Assembly: GCA_027604505.1 (NCBI GenBank)
Contig: JADIIX010000003.1
Span: forward strand, 1 to 64,000
DNA from: Gonapodya sp. JEL0774
Lineage: Eukaryota > Monoblepharomycota > Monoblepharidomycetes > Monoblepharidales > Gonapodyaceae
Direction: 5' to 3'
DNA length: 64,000 bases
The notes under the pieces: generated by a model
What the model was told of the DNA's origin: nothing
Database searches by the model: none
Seen by the model: only the letters and a program-made list of their open reading frames with translations
Part shown: piece after piece, positions 32,801-45,100 of the stretch
Numbering within the stretch: the stretch's first letter is position 1
Layout of the letters: every line of letters begins with the position of its first letter
Position numbers and translations under genes: made by a program

Positions 32801-34098
32801 GCTGGAAGCGTTGAAGAGTATCACTGCCCAGGACGTTCAAGAGTTCTATCCGCGATTGCTGTCTCGAGTGTGAGTCGTTTCTTTTTTGCCAATTTGGCTC
32901 GCAACTCACTGCAACGATGATTCGGTGGTCTGTTAGTTTTGTAGAAGGACTTGTGCACGGAAACATGTACGCCTATGAGAGCAAGGCTCTTGCCGAAGTA
33001 TTCGTTCGCACTCTCGGTTCATCGCCGGTGTCTGCGGAGGAGCGAGATTCCTCCAGCCTATCGACTATTCTTCCCACTCCTTCTCGCTTGTTGCATCAAA
33101 GGGTTGTGCCGAATCCCGACAACTTGAACTCCGCGATCGAGTACTACATTCAGGTGAGGACCACGGCTGTTCCTATTTTTTGACGATTCTCACAGCTTCC
33201 CCCTTTCCTCGGTTAGTGCGGAGACCCTGCAGACGAGTATTGTCGGATTCGACTCATGCTCGTCAATCAAATGATTACAGAACCAGCGTGAGTTGTGGCA
33301 TAGTCACAGATTTTGGCTGATCGCAATTGAATCAGACGATTTTGTCAAGGTTCGATCAACTTCGGACCAAGGAACAACTCGGCTACATGGTCAGCGCGTC
33401 GATCCGCACGGTGAGTAATGGTGTTGTGGGTAGAGATCACCTCTGCGGCCTAGGGATCGATGAGCATAAACGCTAAAAGCCCTTCCCATCACTTTCTTTT
33501 CTCCGAACCAAAACCAAAAATACAAAACAAAAGGGAACTGGTGTTATGGGTCTGAGAATTCTTATTCAGAGCGAGAGGGATCCAGTATTTTTGGAATCGA
33601 GGATAGAGGAGTTCCTGCAACAGTTCCGCGGCAAGCTTGAGGCAACTGATTCTGATACCTACGAAAAGGAACAGAAATCCATTATTGCAAAGCTCACCGA
33701 AACAGATAAAAATCTCGCTCGGGAGTCAACACGACATTGGGGCCACATTACATCCCGATACCTGGACTTCGATGTTGGTGAGTATTTTCTAGCGTGAGAA
33801 TGGGAGGGTCGGTCAATGTATCGTTACAATTCTATTTTCAGATTACCGCGACGCCGCTGCGATTCGCACAGTAACTCTGTCGGACTTGGTTGAGTGGTAC
33901 AAAAGGACAATATTGCCAGGTTCGCCAACTGCACGCAAATTGTCTGTCCACATGAGGTCCCAGAAGGCCGAAGGGACCGGGTCTCTACCTCAGGAAACAG
34001 TTATTTCTGACATAGATGCTTGGAAGTCTACCGCTCAGCTGAGCGCACCTGTCCGACCTGTACGGCCTTTAACATCATATGAGGAAGAAGAAGTGTAA
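29863..34098 (+). CDS. insulysin/insulin-degrading-enzyme type M16A metallopeptidase
   Basis: The zinc motif HxxEH is HFLEH at 30244-30258, followed across an intron by MGTEKYPEENSYSAFLNSHG and SNAFTSVDSTNYFFDVL. The distal zinc ligand region is REM(K)AVDSEHKKNLQLDAWR. The middle has FSFHRKYYSANIMKLVVVG, SLGWANALSAG, and in the C-terminal half TKLFTELVKDSLNEYSYFAD, AGLSYYLEAQVEG, GFGGYNDKM, DQLRTKEQLGYMV and RLLSRVFVEGLVHGN. These mark the full four-domain clamshell of insulysins, which degrade short peptides such as pheromones and presequences. An insert of about 50 charged residues (near 32000-32150) contains RVRKRPRLVR and precedes VWHKKDQVFLVPK. The start at 29863 (MAPLSDRILPGVTSWTEDIL) is the best ATG. 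Around a dozen introns are present. Confidence 0.92.
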
Positions 34099-34347
34099 AT
34101 AGAAAGTCCAAGAGTTCTGAAAACATTTAATTAGAACGATCGTGCTCGCATGAGTGAACATAAACTTTTCATCTGTATAAAATCGCGATCTAAATAATCT
34201 TGAGGGTGGGGGCTGGGTCCCAAAGAGAGAGGTCGCACCAAACCCAAGGCCAGGCGGCGGGTCCCGCTCAGCTTGTGGCAGAATTTCACATCCCCAACTG
34301 CCCGTTGTACTCCAACTGCGACAAAACCGCCGTCATCCCTTTTGTGC

Positions 34348-36783
34348 ATGGACAGCCAAGCACAGAAACCTACAGAAACCGTCCTGGACTTTCAGATGGT
34401 CAACACTCCCAAACCCTCCTTCGCAAGTGCGAAAGCACTCACTCTCGCTGCTCTCATCCTCTTCCCCGCTCTATCTATTGTCTTCCGTCAGTCTCCTGAT
34501 GTAGATACACTCACCGTTTCTTCTCGGAGGGAGCTCGTCAAACGAGATGCATGCACAATTGTCCGATTCGATACCGTGTATCCTGATCCAGGGAGCCCAG
34601 ACCCACCCCAAACAGTACCAGTGTGTGCGGAGGACTTGACCCCGACTCCCTCTCATTCCAGGGTTCGGAGGCTGTTTGACATTGTAGAGACGGACGAGGA
34701 CGCAAAACCTACAGTCTTGCACGCTATACAGCATTTGCACGCCAGGGATGGAACGAATTCCACAGGAGAAACAACAAAGTCTTGTACGGTCGTTCGCTAT
34801 GATGGTTACTTCCCGTATCCGGGTTCACCAATGGAGTATCAGCCTGTATGTGCGGAGGATCAACCGCCAACGACAAGAAAGTTGAAGCGGTTCGAGATGC
34901 GTCCGATTGAGAATCCATCGGATCAATATTGGACACCTCCTGCCCACCGCCTTAAATCTCGGAGCATTGCTGAGCCGTTTGCAATCAACTTGACGTGCAA
35001 CCCCAACGGAACGCTCACAAAGGCCATTTGTGCGAAAGCCCTTGCTGGATTTAAAAATGCCGGGAACCGAATTGCCCAGGCACTACAAATCACGACGCAG
35101 ATCAAGGTTCAGGCGGAGTTTGTTTCGTTTTGCAATGACGGCTCAGCTTCAACTACCTGTGGGACGGTTGACGGTGTCACTACTTTGGGACAAGCTGGCC
35201 CTGCGGCCAACATCCCTGTCGCCATTGGAGACACGCAACTTAATGTGCCCCAGGTTTGTTTCCTTCTCATTTGAAGGAATCCGATGCAAGATGTGCGCCT
35301 GTTGACTGCACAGCCTCACGTTTCCACAGGCATTGTTCAAGAACGCTAACCTCCAGGAATCGATGGGGACCACCGTCTCACTGAATGCGTACGACATCAT
35401 TGCGCAATTCAATGCCGACTACAACTTCTACTTCAATGACAACACCACAGCTATTCAGGCTACTCAAGTGGATTTCGAGTTCATTGTGATGCATGAGTTC
35501 ATTCACGGATGCGGATTCGCAAGCGGCTGGAGTACATGGTTCACTAGTGAGTTAAATTGTTACGACAAATCCCGGATGAACTTGCTGTCGACTTGTTCTC
35601 ATTATTCCGCAATCCTCCAGGTATCGTGGGCGTGCAGGGTTTTCTCACACCCAACTACTATACTTACAGAACAAGCACTTCAACCACCTGGGGAGGCTGG
35701 AACCCGGCGAACGTGTTTGACAAGTACATAGTAGAAAACGCGACGCAGCGCTACCTTATGGCAGGGTACAATTCGATCACCAATTTTACCGGGTCACGGT
35801 CACAGACGGTTTCCCAATTTGTTTCATCCTTCCAGAGTAGCGGAGCACCATTCCAGGAAGCGATAAGAATTTTCAGCGTGATCACCAGTGGACAGTTTGC
35901 CCTCTACTTCCAAGCGAATCCGGCGGTTTCGAACGATTCGGTTTGGCTGCAGACCTATTCTGGTTCGTTCGAGCAAGGATCGTCCATTGGTCATACAAAT
36001 GACATCTATTCCAAGACTTCCGACTTTCTCATGGGAGCCGCCATCACTGGGGGTAACCTCTACGGGCAGACCCTCGACCAAATCATCGCCAATCAGGGCG
36101 GATATCAATATGGTGCGATGGGACCGCGTCTCATTTCCATCATGGCGAGCATTGGGTGGCCGGTAGTCTCTGGTGCGCTCCCAAACTCTTCAGTCAGTGG
36201 TACCACTCTCAACACTGGCACAACAAGTTCGAACAATGCCAGCACAAACGCAGCCGGATCATCAAATAATCTGTTTCTGGGCCCATTCACCCTAACACAG
36301 TTCATTGGAGTGGTAGCCGCGGCTTTCATTGTTTCGTTAATGGGTCTCGGCTTATATGGGTATCTTAGGAAGAAGTGGAAGAGATCTCGTCGAACTCCGG
36401 CGTCGACTGGCCCTGCGATGGTTCAAACGCGCAGTAGCAACCACCGATCCGGCATCCCTCCATCGCCAAACCGCCGAGGCGTCCCTCCTCCCCCATACCC
36501 CGCCCACCCTCCCACCGCAATCACTGGTCAAAGGACACCGGCGCCCAGAAGTGCGGCTGCGCAGGATGCTCCAATTACACGCCTTACCCGACCGTCGTTC
36601 GGATCGACAGGACCCGTCCCTCATGCCATGCCTTCACATCATGGAATCTTGGCTCCTTTAAGTCCGCAAGAGGAGGAAGAGCAGCTGCAGGTTCGTCGAT
36701 GTTTACAGAGTTTCTTGACCTTGTATTGACGCATTTGGATGTCTTAGGTGGCACTGGCACTTTCTGTGTCCAATGACCGCTAG
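34348..36783 (+). CDS. membrane-anchored zinc metalloprotease with C-terminal ubiquitin-interacting motif
   Basis: The protein begins at 34348 (ATG at 34396 also possible) with a signal-anchor/signal peptide ALTLAALILFPALSIVF. Two similar Cys-containing segments follow, DACTIVRFDTVYPDPGSPD and KSCTVVRYDGYFPYPGSP, each ending VCAED. The zincin site is VMHEFIHGCGFASGWSTWF near 35490, with HExxH and a downstream His/Gly region. The ectodomain has many N-x-S/T sites. Near 36290 a single membrane helix (FIGVVAAAFIVSLMGLGLYG) is followed by basic residues, so the Pro-rich tail faces the cytosol. The last exon is joined by an intron at 36691-36747 (GTTCGT..TTAG), giving EEEEQLQVALALSVSNDR and a stop at 36781-36783. 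That tail fits the ubiquitin-interacting motif consensus. Without this intron the frame would stop at 36729. The substrate is unknown. Confidence 0.75.
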
Positions 36784-36840
36784 GCGGAATAACACATTCC
36801 CTATTGTTGTAATGTACACATACATTTGAATAGTCGTTTA

Positions 36841-38519
36841 TCATTGGATTTTGATTGCTTCGGCCCTTGCGATAATTTTCTAGATTCGGTATCCCGGGGC
36901 TTTGTGTAAATATCAAATCGCAATGGTGTACCCTCTGAGGTCTCACCTCCGCTGCCTTTCGCACTGGCTCGTCTATCATTTTTCCATCCAAAGCGAACGC
37001 GCCCTGAAAAAGACAGACGTCTGCCACATAAATGATATCCATAAATATTTATTCCAACCTACCAGGCCCTTCTTTTGAAACTCTTTATAACCTTGCTCCA
37101 AAACATTAAATGATAGTGCCACTGGATTGTGCAATAGCGCCTTACCTTCGACAATTCTGAGTGCTTGCTCCACGTCTTTTGCACTGGGTGCAAATGCTTT
37201 GTTGATAATATCAACTTGGCGGGGATGGATTGCCGCCTTGCCAGTGTATCCCCAGTGGCGTCCCTCAAGTGCTTCAGCTTCAAGGTAAGCATCATTTTTG
37301 ACATCCACACAGACCTTTGCGCGATAGAATTTGGGGTTTGGGCTGAAAATCAGCAGTGCCCGAAGATCTCCTACCATGTCAATAGCTTGTAAGCGGTACG
37401 CAGACGCATGCATGACCATCCACTGCCTGGGTACTAAAAATTCTCTTCGATCTGGCTGATTGATCAAATTCGCATCAGCTGTATAGTCAACCGAGGCAAC
37501 TGGCAGAAGTTCAGTCCGTTTTATGAGTGGACTCGCTGATTTTCAGTTTGTCGAGAGACTTGTGCAAGAATACCGACATGCGAGCCCATCCACACGTCCA
37601 CTGCTTTCACAAATCTCGGTTAGCTTCAACATCGCCATGGCACTCTCGATGAGGCAGATTATTCTGAGATCCCTGCCTTCAGACTCCCGCTGTTTCTGCT
37701 CCGCAGATCCCACATAGAGATCGATGAGATGGTCAATGGTTTGAACGTCTCGTGCAGTGGTTGTTTTGGGGAGGTGGATAGTTGTGACATTGGGGGATTG
37801 CAGCTAAAACTTCGAGATTCGTTATTGTGATCACGTTTCTCCTGGCAGGTCACTCACAATCACTTTCAAATCGTCGGCCTCCCAGCCAGATCCAACGGAG
37901 TTAATTCGAACAGTTTTTTCAATGGAGCCCAGATCTATATTCTGGAAAATAAATCATGCGGAAGCAAGTCGTTCTCAGGTTAAACCTGTTGGCAATAGTT
38001 GGAAGACAAGACTTCTGGTCGACCTACGTTTAGTGCATCCAACACCAATTTCCTGGCCGACTGTTTCTTTTCAGGAGGAACAGAGTCCTCGAGATCGAAT
38101 ACGATTGCATCCGGTTTCACGGAAAGCTTGGAGAGGGCAGCGAGGCGGCTGTTTCAATTTTAGAATACGAGCGGTTTTGCGGAGCTAACGAGCTGATGAA
38201 ATAAATAGAGGACATTACCGCTCTTCTCCGGGAACTGAAAGCAGCAAATCATCAGCAAATTTATCATGGAAGATGTGAAGAACTCTTCAAACACACCATA
38301 CAATAACGATCGCCTCAATCTTTCACTTCTTTCAATCCTATTAGCACCAGTAGATAGGAATCGCGTAACGGGGAGCCTCATCTCAGGCGACAAGAACTGT
38401 CCGAAACGATTCCCGGTTGCTGTCGTATACCACGATAGTGACCTCCTGCTCGAAGTCGGGAAATCGAGTGTAATGGAGCGAGCTCGCGCATAAACTCGTG
38501 TTCTTAGAGCGATCGACAT
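36841..38519 (-). CDS. mitochondrial citrate lyase beta-like protein (CitE/CLYBL type)
   Basis: The ATG at 38519 starts an Arg/Ser/Thr-rich leader (MSIALRTRVYARARSITLDF) that suits a mitochondrial signal. After RLRRSLLY an intron leads to VPGEER and another to RLAALSKLSVKPDAIVFDLE, DSVPPEKKQSARKLVLDAL, the HpcH/HpaI barrel start with the acidic Mg site. VRINSVGSGWEADDLKV follows. The later exons give RREFLVPRQWMVMHASAYRL, QAIDMVGD, EGRHWGYTGKAAIHPRQVDI, and GAFALDGKMIDEPVRKAAE. A last small exon, reached by a GTGAGA donor, reads KIIARAEAIKIQ with stop at 36841. Human CLYBL is a citramalyl-CoA lyase that clears an itaconate by-product and protects vitamin B12. The same role is plausible here but inferred. 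Confidence 0.85.
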
Positions 38520-38659
38520 AGAGTTTCCAGAATCAAGGAAGTTGTGGCAATAGCATTGATTGGTGGGCAGGAATCGCCAATCCCACACCTTTCGGTCGAG
38601 TAATGTATAGTTTGTACTTGGACGAGTCACAACAATACGATAGGTATGTAAGCAAATAG

Positions 38660-40054
38660 TCACCCGCCACTCAGTCGTCCTCCATTTCGTCTCGAACGTC
38701 TCCCTCTACGTTTCCCTCGCGCACCGCCTTTACTATCATCACCAAGATCTGAGCAACATGAGAGTTTAGGTTGAGTGGCAGTGAAAGAGGGAAATTCTCC
38801 GAGTTCACCCACCAGCCACGCCCAAAATATGTGCAGCGCCAAAAGTGCCAGCAAGGCAGCACACACGATGTAGAACAACCATTCCGCTGGGCTGCCATCA
38901 GGGAATGTTCGCGGCCCATAGAGCCAAACGGTGGTAAGTACGTATCGCGGATAGAGCCATACACGAGTGTAGATGAACGTGACAGCAAAGTTCAGAAACA
39001 AACCGTCTGCGACCTTAGCGATCATGACCACCTCAGTGAAACGCGCTGTTAAACAAACTCAAACTCAACTCACAGTTTGATAGCCATTATAGAGCGCAAT
39101 CTTTGCTACTTCCATTGCGGGGTCTGAGACATCGTGAATGAACATGATGACCGCTCCGACTCGGTGGAAACCAAAATAAAACGAGAAAGTGCAGAGAAAG
39201 AACGTAGTGCTGTGGTGGACCATCATTTGGGCAAAGTCTTTCTGCCTGGCGGTCTTGGAAAAGATGATGTCTGGTAGTTCCGGGGTTCAAGAATGCTGTT
39301 GGCGAACAGTCGCTCGGTTCCACGAAGCCTTTCGCAGTTTACCTAGCCACGAATAGATAGTATAAGCTGTGTACATCTGGTACATCAGCTTCATCATGTA
39401 ATCACACTCCATGTTGGGCCACTCAGTAAACCAACGGGGTGTGTCAAAAACCCAGGATTGGTCCCGCATCGCCAAAAGAGTTACCGACCTGAAATTCCAT
39501 CCAGCCAGACTGTTGATACGCGCGTTCATCGATTTAAAAGAACAAGCACTACGCACGTCAACCAGGTGTGACACAAGCAGTTCCAAATTGACTGCACAAG
39601 CTTTCCCTCCTCGTACTGTCGCACTTTAACAGGGTCGATGCCGGACTTGCCCGCCGCAGCCTTCTCGCCATTTGCTATGTGTGCCTTCCCATTCTCTTCT
39701 TTGCCAATTGCCTTTCCGTCCGGAACTTTCCGATGAACTAAACCATTCCGATCTTTCACGCTCTCGCTTGAGGCATCTTTTTTGGCAGAAGATGATGACA
39801 AGAGATCTTGTTTCTTTTGTTTGCGAATATCCCTCCAATCAAGTAAAGTCTTTGCAATAGGCTGCGATCGTTTCCAAAACCAGTTCCAAGTCGCGGTGAG
39901 CGATTGCCATCCAGGCTTGAACAGAACTCAACTTGCACACCTGAAGAAGAAGTTTTCCTAAGCCCCAATGTGTTACTCCGAAAAGGACGGCGTAGAGAGC
40001 GGCTGGATAACAATCATCAGGAACAACCAACGACGGAGAGTATGGACTCTTCAT
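38660..40054 (-). CDS. LAG1: ceramide synthase (Lag1/Lac1, TLC domain)
   Basis: The ATG at 40054 gives MKSPYSPSLVVPDDCYPAAL. Exon 2 begins PIAKTLLDWRDIRKQKKQD and a Lys/Ala/Glu-rich segment. The TLC domain carries DTPRWFTEWPN, DYMMKLMYQMYTAYTIYSWL, ARQKDFAQMMVHHSTTFFLC (the paired His of the Lag1 motif), GFHRVGAVIMFIHDVSDPAM and EVAKIALYNGYQT. Two long hydrophobic segments follow (FLNFAVTFIYTRVWLYPRY, EWLFYIVCAALLALLALHIF). The enzyme N-acylates sphingoid bases in the ER. The frame ends in a basic, Arg/Gly-rich tail at 38660. Fungal Lag1 usually ends acidic; another frame here gives VEGDVRDEMEDD but I found no workable intron to reach it. Confidence 0.9.
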
Positions 40055-40307
40055 GTAAGATGATTGTCAAAAAGTAGTAAACCGAGGCAGAAGAAGAAAG
40101 CTGCGAGAATTGGAAGCAGTTTTCCGTGAATTATCGTTCGGTAGAATCCTACCTGCAAACCTGTCAGCACAGTCTGAAAATGAACGAGATATGAAAATTG
40201 AACTACAGCTGTCTTTATACAAACATAACTTCGTTGGCACAATGAAAAGTGCAGTATGGCTACATAAGTTATTTGGAGGTTCCTTGAGGATTACCACCAT
40301 TTCTAGT

Positions 40308-42072
40308 TCAGGGGGTACTTGGTTTGGGATCGACAAACCCCAGTCGTCGGAAAGTGTCCAGACGTTTACTTGCCCATCTATCAGCAGGTTGCTGACCGAC
40401 AAGAACATTAGGAATGTGCAGAGGGTTCCCTGGTGTTGAGCAAGTCGCAACAAGTTCTTTAGCGTAATCTTCCACAGCCCTGTCCGCCTCCTCGTATTCT
40501 TTCTGTATTCGGCTTTCCAGTTCTTCTTCAGCTCGTTTGACTTGCGCAGCTATTGTCCTTTGTTCGAACTACATGGGGATAATGCAGGTAGAGTTTGGAG
40601 TTCAGCTCGCCGGCACCAAGGACTCTCAACGTCTTGAGAGGGAACTCTTACAATTTGATTTTCTCTGATCGCACCAACAGCTCGTGCCTTTCTTCCTGCA
40701 CTTGCTTTCTTCCTTCTTTCTCCTTCCATGAATGTTGTCGCTCTGAGCTCAAGCATACGTCGTTCTGCCCTGCTCTCAGCTGCCTTGACTTCTTTAGCAG
40801 TGCATAAAGATTTTGTGCGCTGAGCCTGATAGGCACTAATTTCCGCGAGCGAGGCATCATTTCGTTCATGGATTTGCTTCGCACGGACCACTTGATCTAA
40901 AGCTCCAGACGGACTGGAGGATTCGTATGTTTCCAGCTTTTGCAGAAAGTGATCACGAATTTGCTTTTGGGCGAGACTTAGTTCTTGCTGCTTAGCTGCA
41001 GTTGCATCGATGGTGGCCTGTCGACGGCTGTTGAAATTAAAATTTCTTAGAGTCCCAGATAGAACAGTACTAGCGAAACGGCACTCACCGATCAGCCGAC
41101 GCTTTCACGTGGCTTCTCAAATTATTGATGCGCTCTTGTTGTTTACGAACCTCAAGGTTCTTGGCAGAACGTTGCCGAGAGAAGGCAGCTTCTGCAGAAA
41201 CAAGCTCTCTCTTCTGTCGCATGCACTCAAGTAGAGCGGTTCGGTACTCTTCAATCTGATGAGCTTTGGCTGATGCGAGCTTGCGTTTCTGTGCCACAAT
41301 CCCTTCCTCGATTCGTTTGAGTTGCTCACGATAATTCTTAGAACTCGCAGCACGTTTTTTGGCTTCGGATTCGCGACTGGCAGCAGCAAGTTCACGCTGG
41401 TACAAAGCGTCCTGCATTTGATGAGTTCTCTCTGATTCTAATCTCTTTGCATTTCGTTCATCCTCTTTGAAAAGCCTGTGAGCTTCCAGAGCATCGTGAG
41501 CCGCTTGGGCCTCTCTGTCCCGCTTCTGCACTTCATCTTTGTGCTGTAGCTGCAGCTTACGCTCTTCTAGCACCGTAGAAACGAAGGCGAGCGAGTCCAG
41601 TTTTCGATGACGTGCCGACCCGCGTTCAATCTGACGACGAGCCCTCGCGACGGTCTCACTGCGTTCCTCCTCCTTCATCGCCTTCCACTCCATCGAGAGC
41701 TTCTCTCGTTCAATCTGATATCATACCAATTCTGTTTGCTAACTTTCAGTCAAAAAGTTTGGCAGGAACCAACGTACCTCTATTGCTAGTTTCCGATCCT
41801 CTTGAGCCTGGAGACGCCTCGCCCTCGCCTGGGATAGATTATCGCCCCACTTCTCGACCATCGCAAGTGACTTAGAGTGCTTTTCTTTACGCTGTCGATG
41901 GTTGTCCATGTCATGATCGTCAACCATGGCACCTTCAACGAAGCTCTACATTTGTACATACCTCCCTGGTCAGCGCTTGGGTTGGATTCTCACTCCGACC
42001 CGAAGATTCATGTCTGATACGCTCGAAATCTGCCCCATCAAGTGGCTTTGGTGGACGTCCATTGGAAATCAT
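40308..42072 (-). CDS. flagellar coiled-coil protein, CFAP210/CCDC173-like (TPH domain)
   Basis: The ATG at 42072 gives MISNGRPPKPLDGADFERIR. A second exon starts RKEKHSKSLAMVEKWGDNLS, a third IERENLSMEWKAMKEEERSE. The rest is almost entirely charged helix: QIERGSARHRKLDSLAFVST, VLEERKLQLQHKDEVQKRDR, and so on to about 40590, then EQRTIAAQVKRAEEELESRI. The TPH-type layout, with a W-x-x-M/L-x-x-x-E-R segment before a long Glu/Lys/Arg/Ala coiled coil, fits CFAP210 and its relatives CFAP45 and CFAP53. These sit inside ciliary doublet microtubules. The protein ends after RRLGFVDPKPSTP with TGA at 40308. Its presence indicates a flagellated stage. CFAP210 rather than another TPH protein is likely but not certain. 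Confidence 0.7.
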
Positions 42073-42175
42073 TGTATTGTGGGACACGGCAGAGGTCCTG
42101 CCAACTATAGTTTCAGGCACTCAACTTCGCATTCTGATATTGCCGTGAAACCTGAACATGCATTTACCCTTTCAA

Positions 42176-45100
42176 TCAATTACTCATGCCTGTGGTTACG
42201 CATCCTACTGCGAGAAGCCCGTTGTCGGCCCTATAAAGTACTCTCCACCCGCTTCCAACCCACTCCGGTTTCACGAGAAACCTAAATCTCACAAAACCAC
42301 GATCCCCGATTTCCGAAAGACGCTCCAAAGCTCCAGTGTTATCAACCTTGAGAACGGTTGGAGCTGGGTCCCCATCTGAGAGTTGCAAAATAGCATCGTC
42401 TACAGGAGGCGGGAGTGGCTGCAGATCCGCATCGCACTGCAGAAGTGGAGATGGACTTCTAGACCTGTCATCCAATCCTACAGGAGGAAACTCCATATCT
42501 CCAATGTCTACGCCAACGCCAGGCGTCGTGGGCTCCAGCACATTGATTCGTACCACAGAACTTTTGATTACATCTTTGACGTCCGAAATCTCCACCGTCT
42601 GGCGAATGCTACCAATGTGCAGGATTCCTTTTCGAGCGATGCGTTGAGATTCGTCACTCTTTCGGATGCTATCCTGTGCTGGTCGAAGAACCTCAACCTG
42701 TGTTTCCACTTCCCACGCCCCGGCCGGAGTAGGAACGGTTGCAGCACTCTCCCCAATTCGTATTTGAATCCGAGATCGAACATTTGTTGAAACAATGGCA
42801 TGACCCCGTCGTAACCTGATTGTCCGTACCTTCCTTTCTGGTACAAAGGGGGAGGTCTCAAAATCGCCGCTATCCTCGAATCCCACGTCTTCACTGTCTT
42901 CAGCATCACTCTCGGATAAACCAAAAAGTCCTGCGACGCTGATATCTATTTTATCTCTTTGTCGCCCTGCGGATGGTGATATTCTTCCGCGATGCGGCGT
43001 TCCAGGTGAGCCCGACGAACCGAGGTTTCGGTACATTCCAGAAGATGGAGACCTCGTCCCTTTAGGACTCTTTGACAAAAATGAAGGGGATTTAAAGGAT
43101 GTCGGAGTTGAGTTGGGGGAGCGAGAATTTTTAGGCACCCGCGTCGTTTCTGCACCATCAAAATTATCCTTTTGACTCCCTTTCCGGCTGTTTGAAGCAT
43201 AGAAAACCACGTTATCCTCTAAACATTCAATGGCCAGACTGCATGCGTCACCCGCTCTGGCAACTTGGACAGGAACGCGCTGGCGGTGCATCGACTTCAC
43301 ACGACAAGGCAGGAAGTCTCCTGCACGATTAATTGGACCGAGGAAGAGAGTTCGGGTTTCTGTGATTGGTGCAAGAGTTCCCGACAGCAGTATACCAGCA
43401 ACAACCGGTCCAACATCTGGGAATACGATGCAGTTCATGTATGCGGGCTGGAGTCATTGGATATGGACTTACCTGGTACCGTGAAGACTTCCTCAATCTG
43501 GAATTCCACATTACTGTCCACTTTCTCTTGCCACCGAAATCTATTGACTTTGGGGAGAACTCGCAGGAACTCTACAAGCTCGTCGAGGCCGTCCTCCGTC
43601 ACAGAGCTCACCAAAAAGACTGGCACAACATTGCGAGCAACAAATCCCGCTACCAAAGAATCCATCTGACGTGGACTAAGCGAGGAAGGCGACTTAAGCA
43701 ACGCCAATTTGATGCGTTCTGGTGTGGTGTGAAGGGGCTCATCGACATCACTTGCACGGTGCCTTTTCTGAGCCTTCAAATCATCGAATTGCGGGAGGTC
43801 CGCCTCCCAATCGAAAATGCCACCAACCATCTCAGCAATATCTTCAAGAGTCTTCCTTACATTGATCCCCGAAGCCAAATCCACCTTGCTTACCACAATC
43901 GCGGCACGAACGCCAAGTCCATTGCACATGGTCCAGGTTTCTTTTGCAACGTCGCCCACATAACCTTTATCGCTTGGTACAACCAGGAGTGCAGCATCCG
44001 GACCATAGCTCATCAGACCCGTAACTGATGTCCTTCGATACTTTGGATGTCCGGCGGTGTCTACGAAATGAACAATTCGAGAAGAATTTCCTACAATTTC
44101 TTCCCAAGTACCGTGGGTGCGGTAATTCAGAATAGAATGAGACGGTGAAATTGCGTCACCCGGAATCATTGAACTTGTCGTGACATGAGAGAAAAATGAG
44201 AGCTCGTCGTCATCATTGGCCGGGTTCATCTTGCGACGACCGTCGAGAGATCCAGGTGTGCCCGGTCGATCTGTGCCAGGGGAATATGCGACTGGGAACC
44301 CGATGAGCTGGTGAGCAAGATGAGATGTGCGCCCCGTCAAGACTTCGTGCTTGTGGCGGAGGAGATTCAGACGCGCTCGGCCTTTAGAGTTGTCAGGCAC
44401 ACCATGCGTGAGTACTCCAAGAAGTGTTGACTTTCCGGCATGCTCAGGACCCAAGACGATGACTCGCACTTCGACGAAACTTTCCACGGCAGCTGGCCGA
44501 ATGCCACCAGAACTAGAGTCTGCAGGCTTCGTGGTCTCCATTGGTGCATCATGCTTCCTTTCTAGCCCTCCAAATAGATCAATTCCGAGGTTCTGCACCT
44601 TTCGAACGACTACCTCTGCCACCACTCTGCGATCTTCTGAGGTTGCCCCGAACTCTTTTGAGTTCTTTTTATAACTGGAAGGTTGCACAGAGTCCACATC
44701 AGGCCCAAACATGGAAGCAAGTTCCATATCTGCAGAGGCGATGTCCGTGATATGTGGCGAACTCTTTGTCGAGCCTCTTGTAGTACTTCCCGGAGAGTCA
44801 GTTCGAGCGGCTGTTTCCTCAACGGCAGCACCAAGAATCACGAAAGCGTTACGTGCGCGAGTGGATTTGATCGAAGTTTTGAGCGATGGTGAGTTACGCT
44901 CTGGGTACGAAAATTGAATCGAATGCACTACATTGGGAACCAAAGTAGTATTTCCTGGAGAAGCGTTCGGTGCGGGGTTTTTCTCGTCCTCCAGTTGGGA
45001 CGATTTGGAACCACCAACGTGACCCTCCATTGCCTCGAGGTCAAACATGGCGCTCACGAATCCGTCCTCCCTCTCACGAAGCCTGGTTTCCCGTGCGTCC

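Noticed and set aside
38671-38760. Acidic alternative C-terminus for the ceramide synthase
   Set aside because: The frame ending VEGDVRDEMEDD looks family-like, but the only intron that could reach it would be about 15 nt, too short to splice.
43366-44028. Rightward frame of 220 codons within the GTPase gene
   Set aside because: The G1-G4 motifs lie on the opposite strand and explain the open reading.
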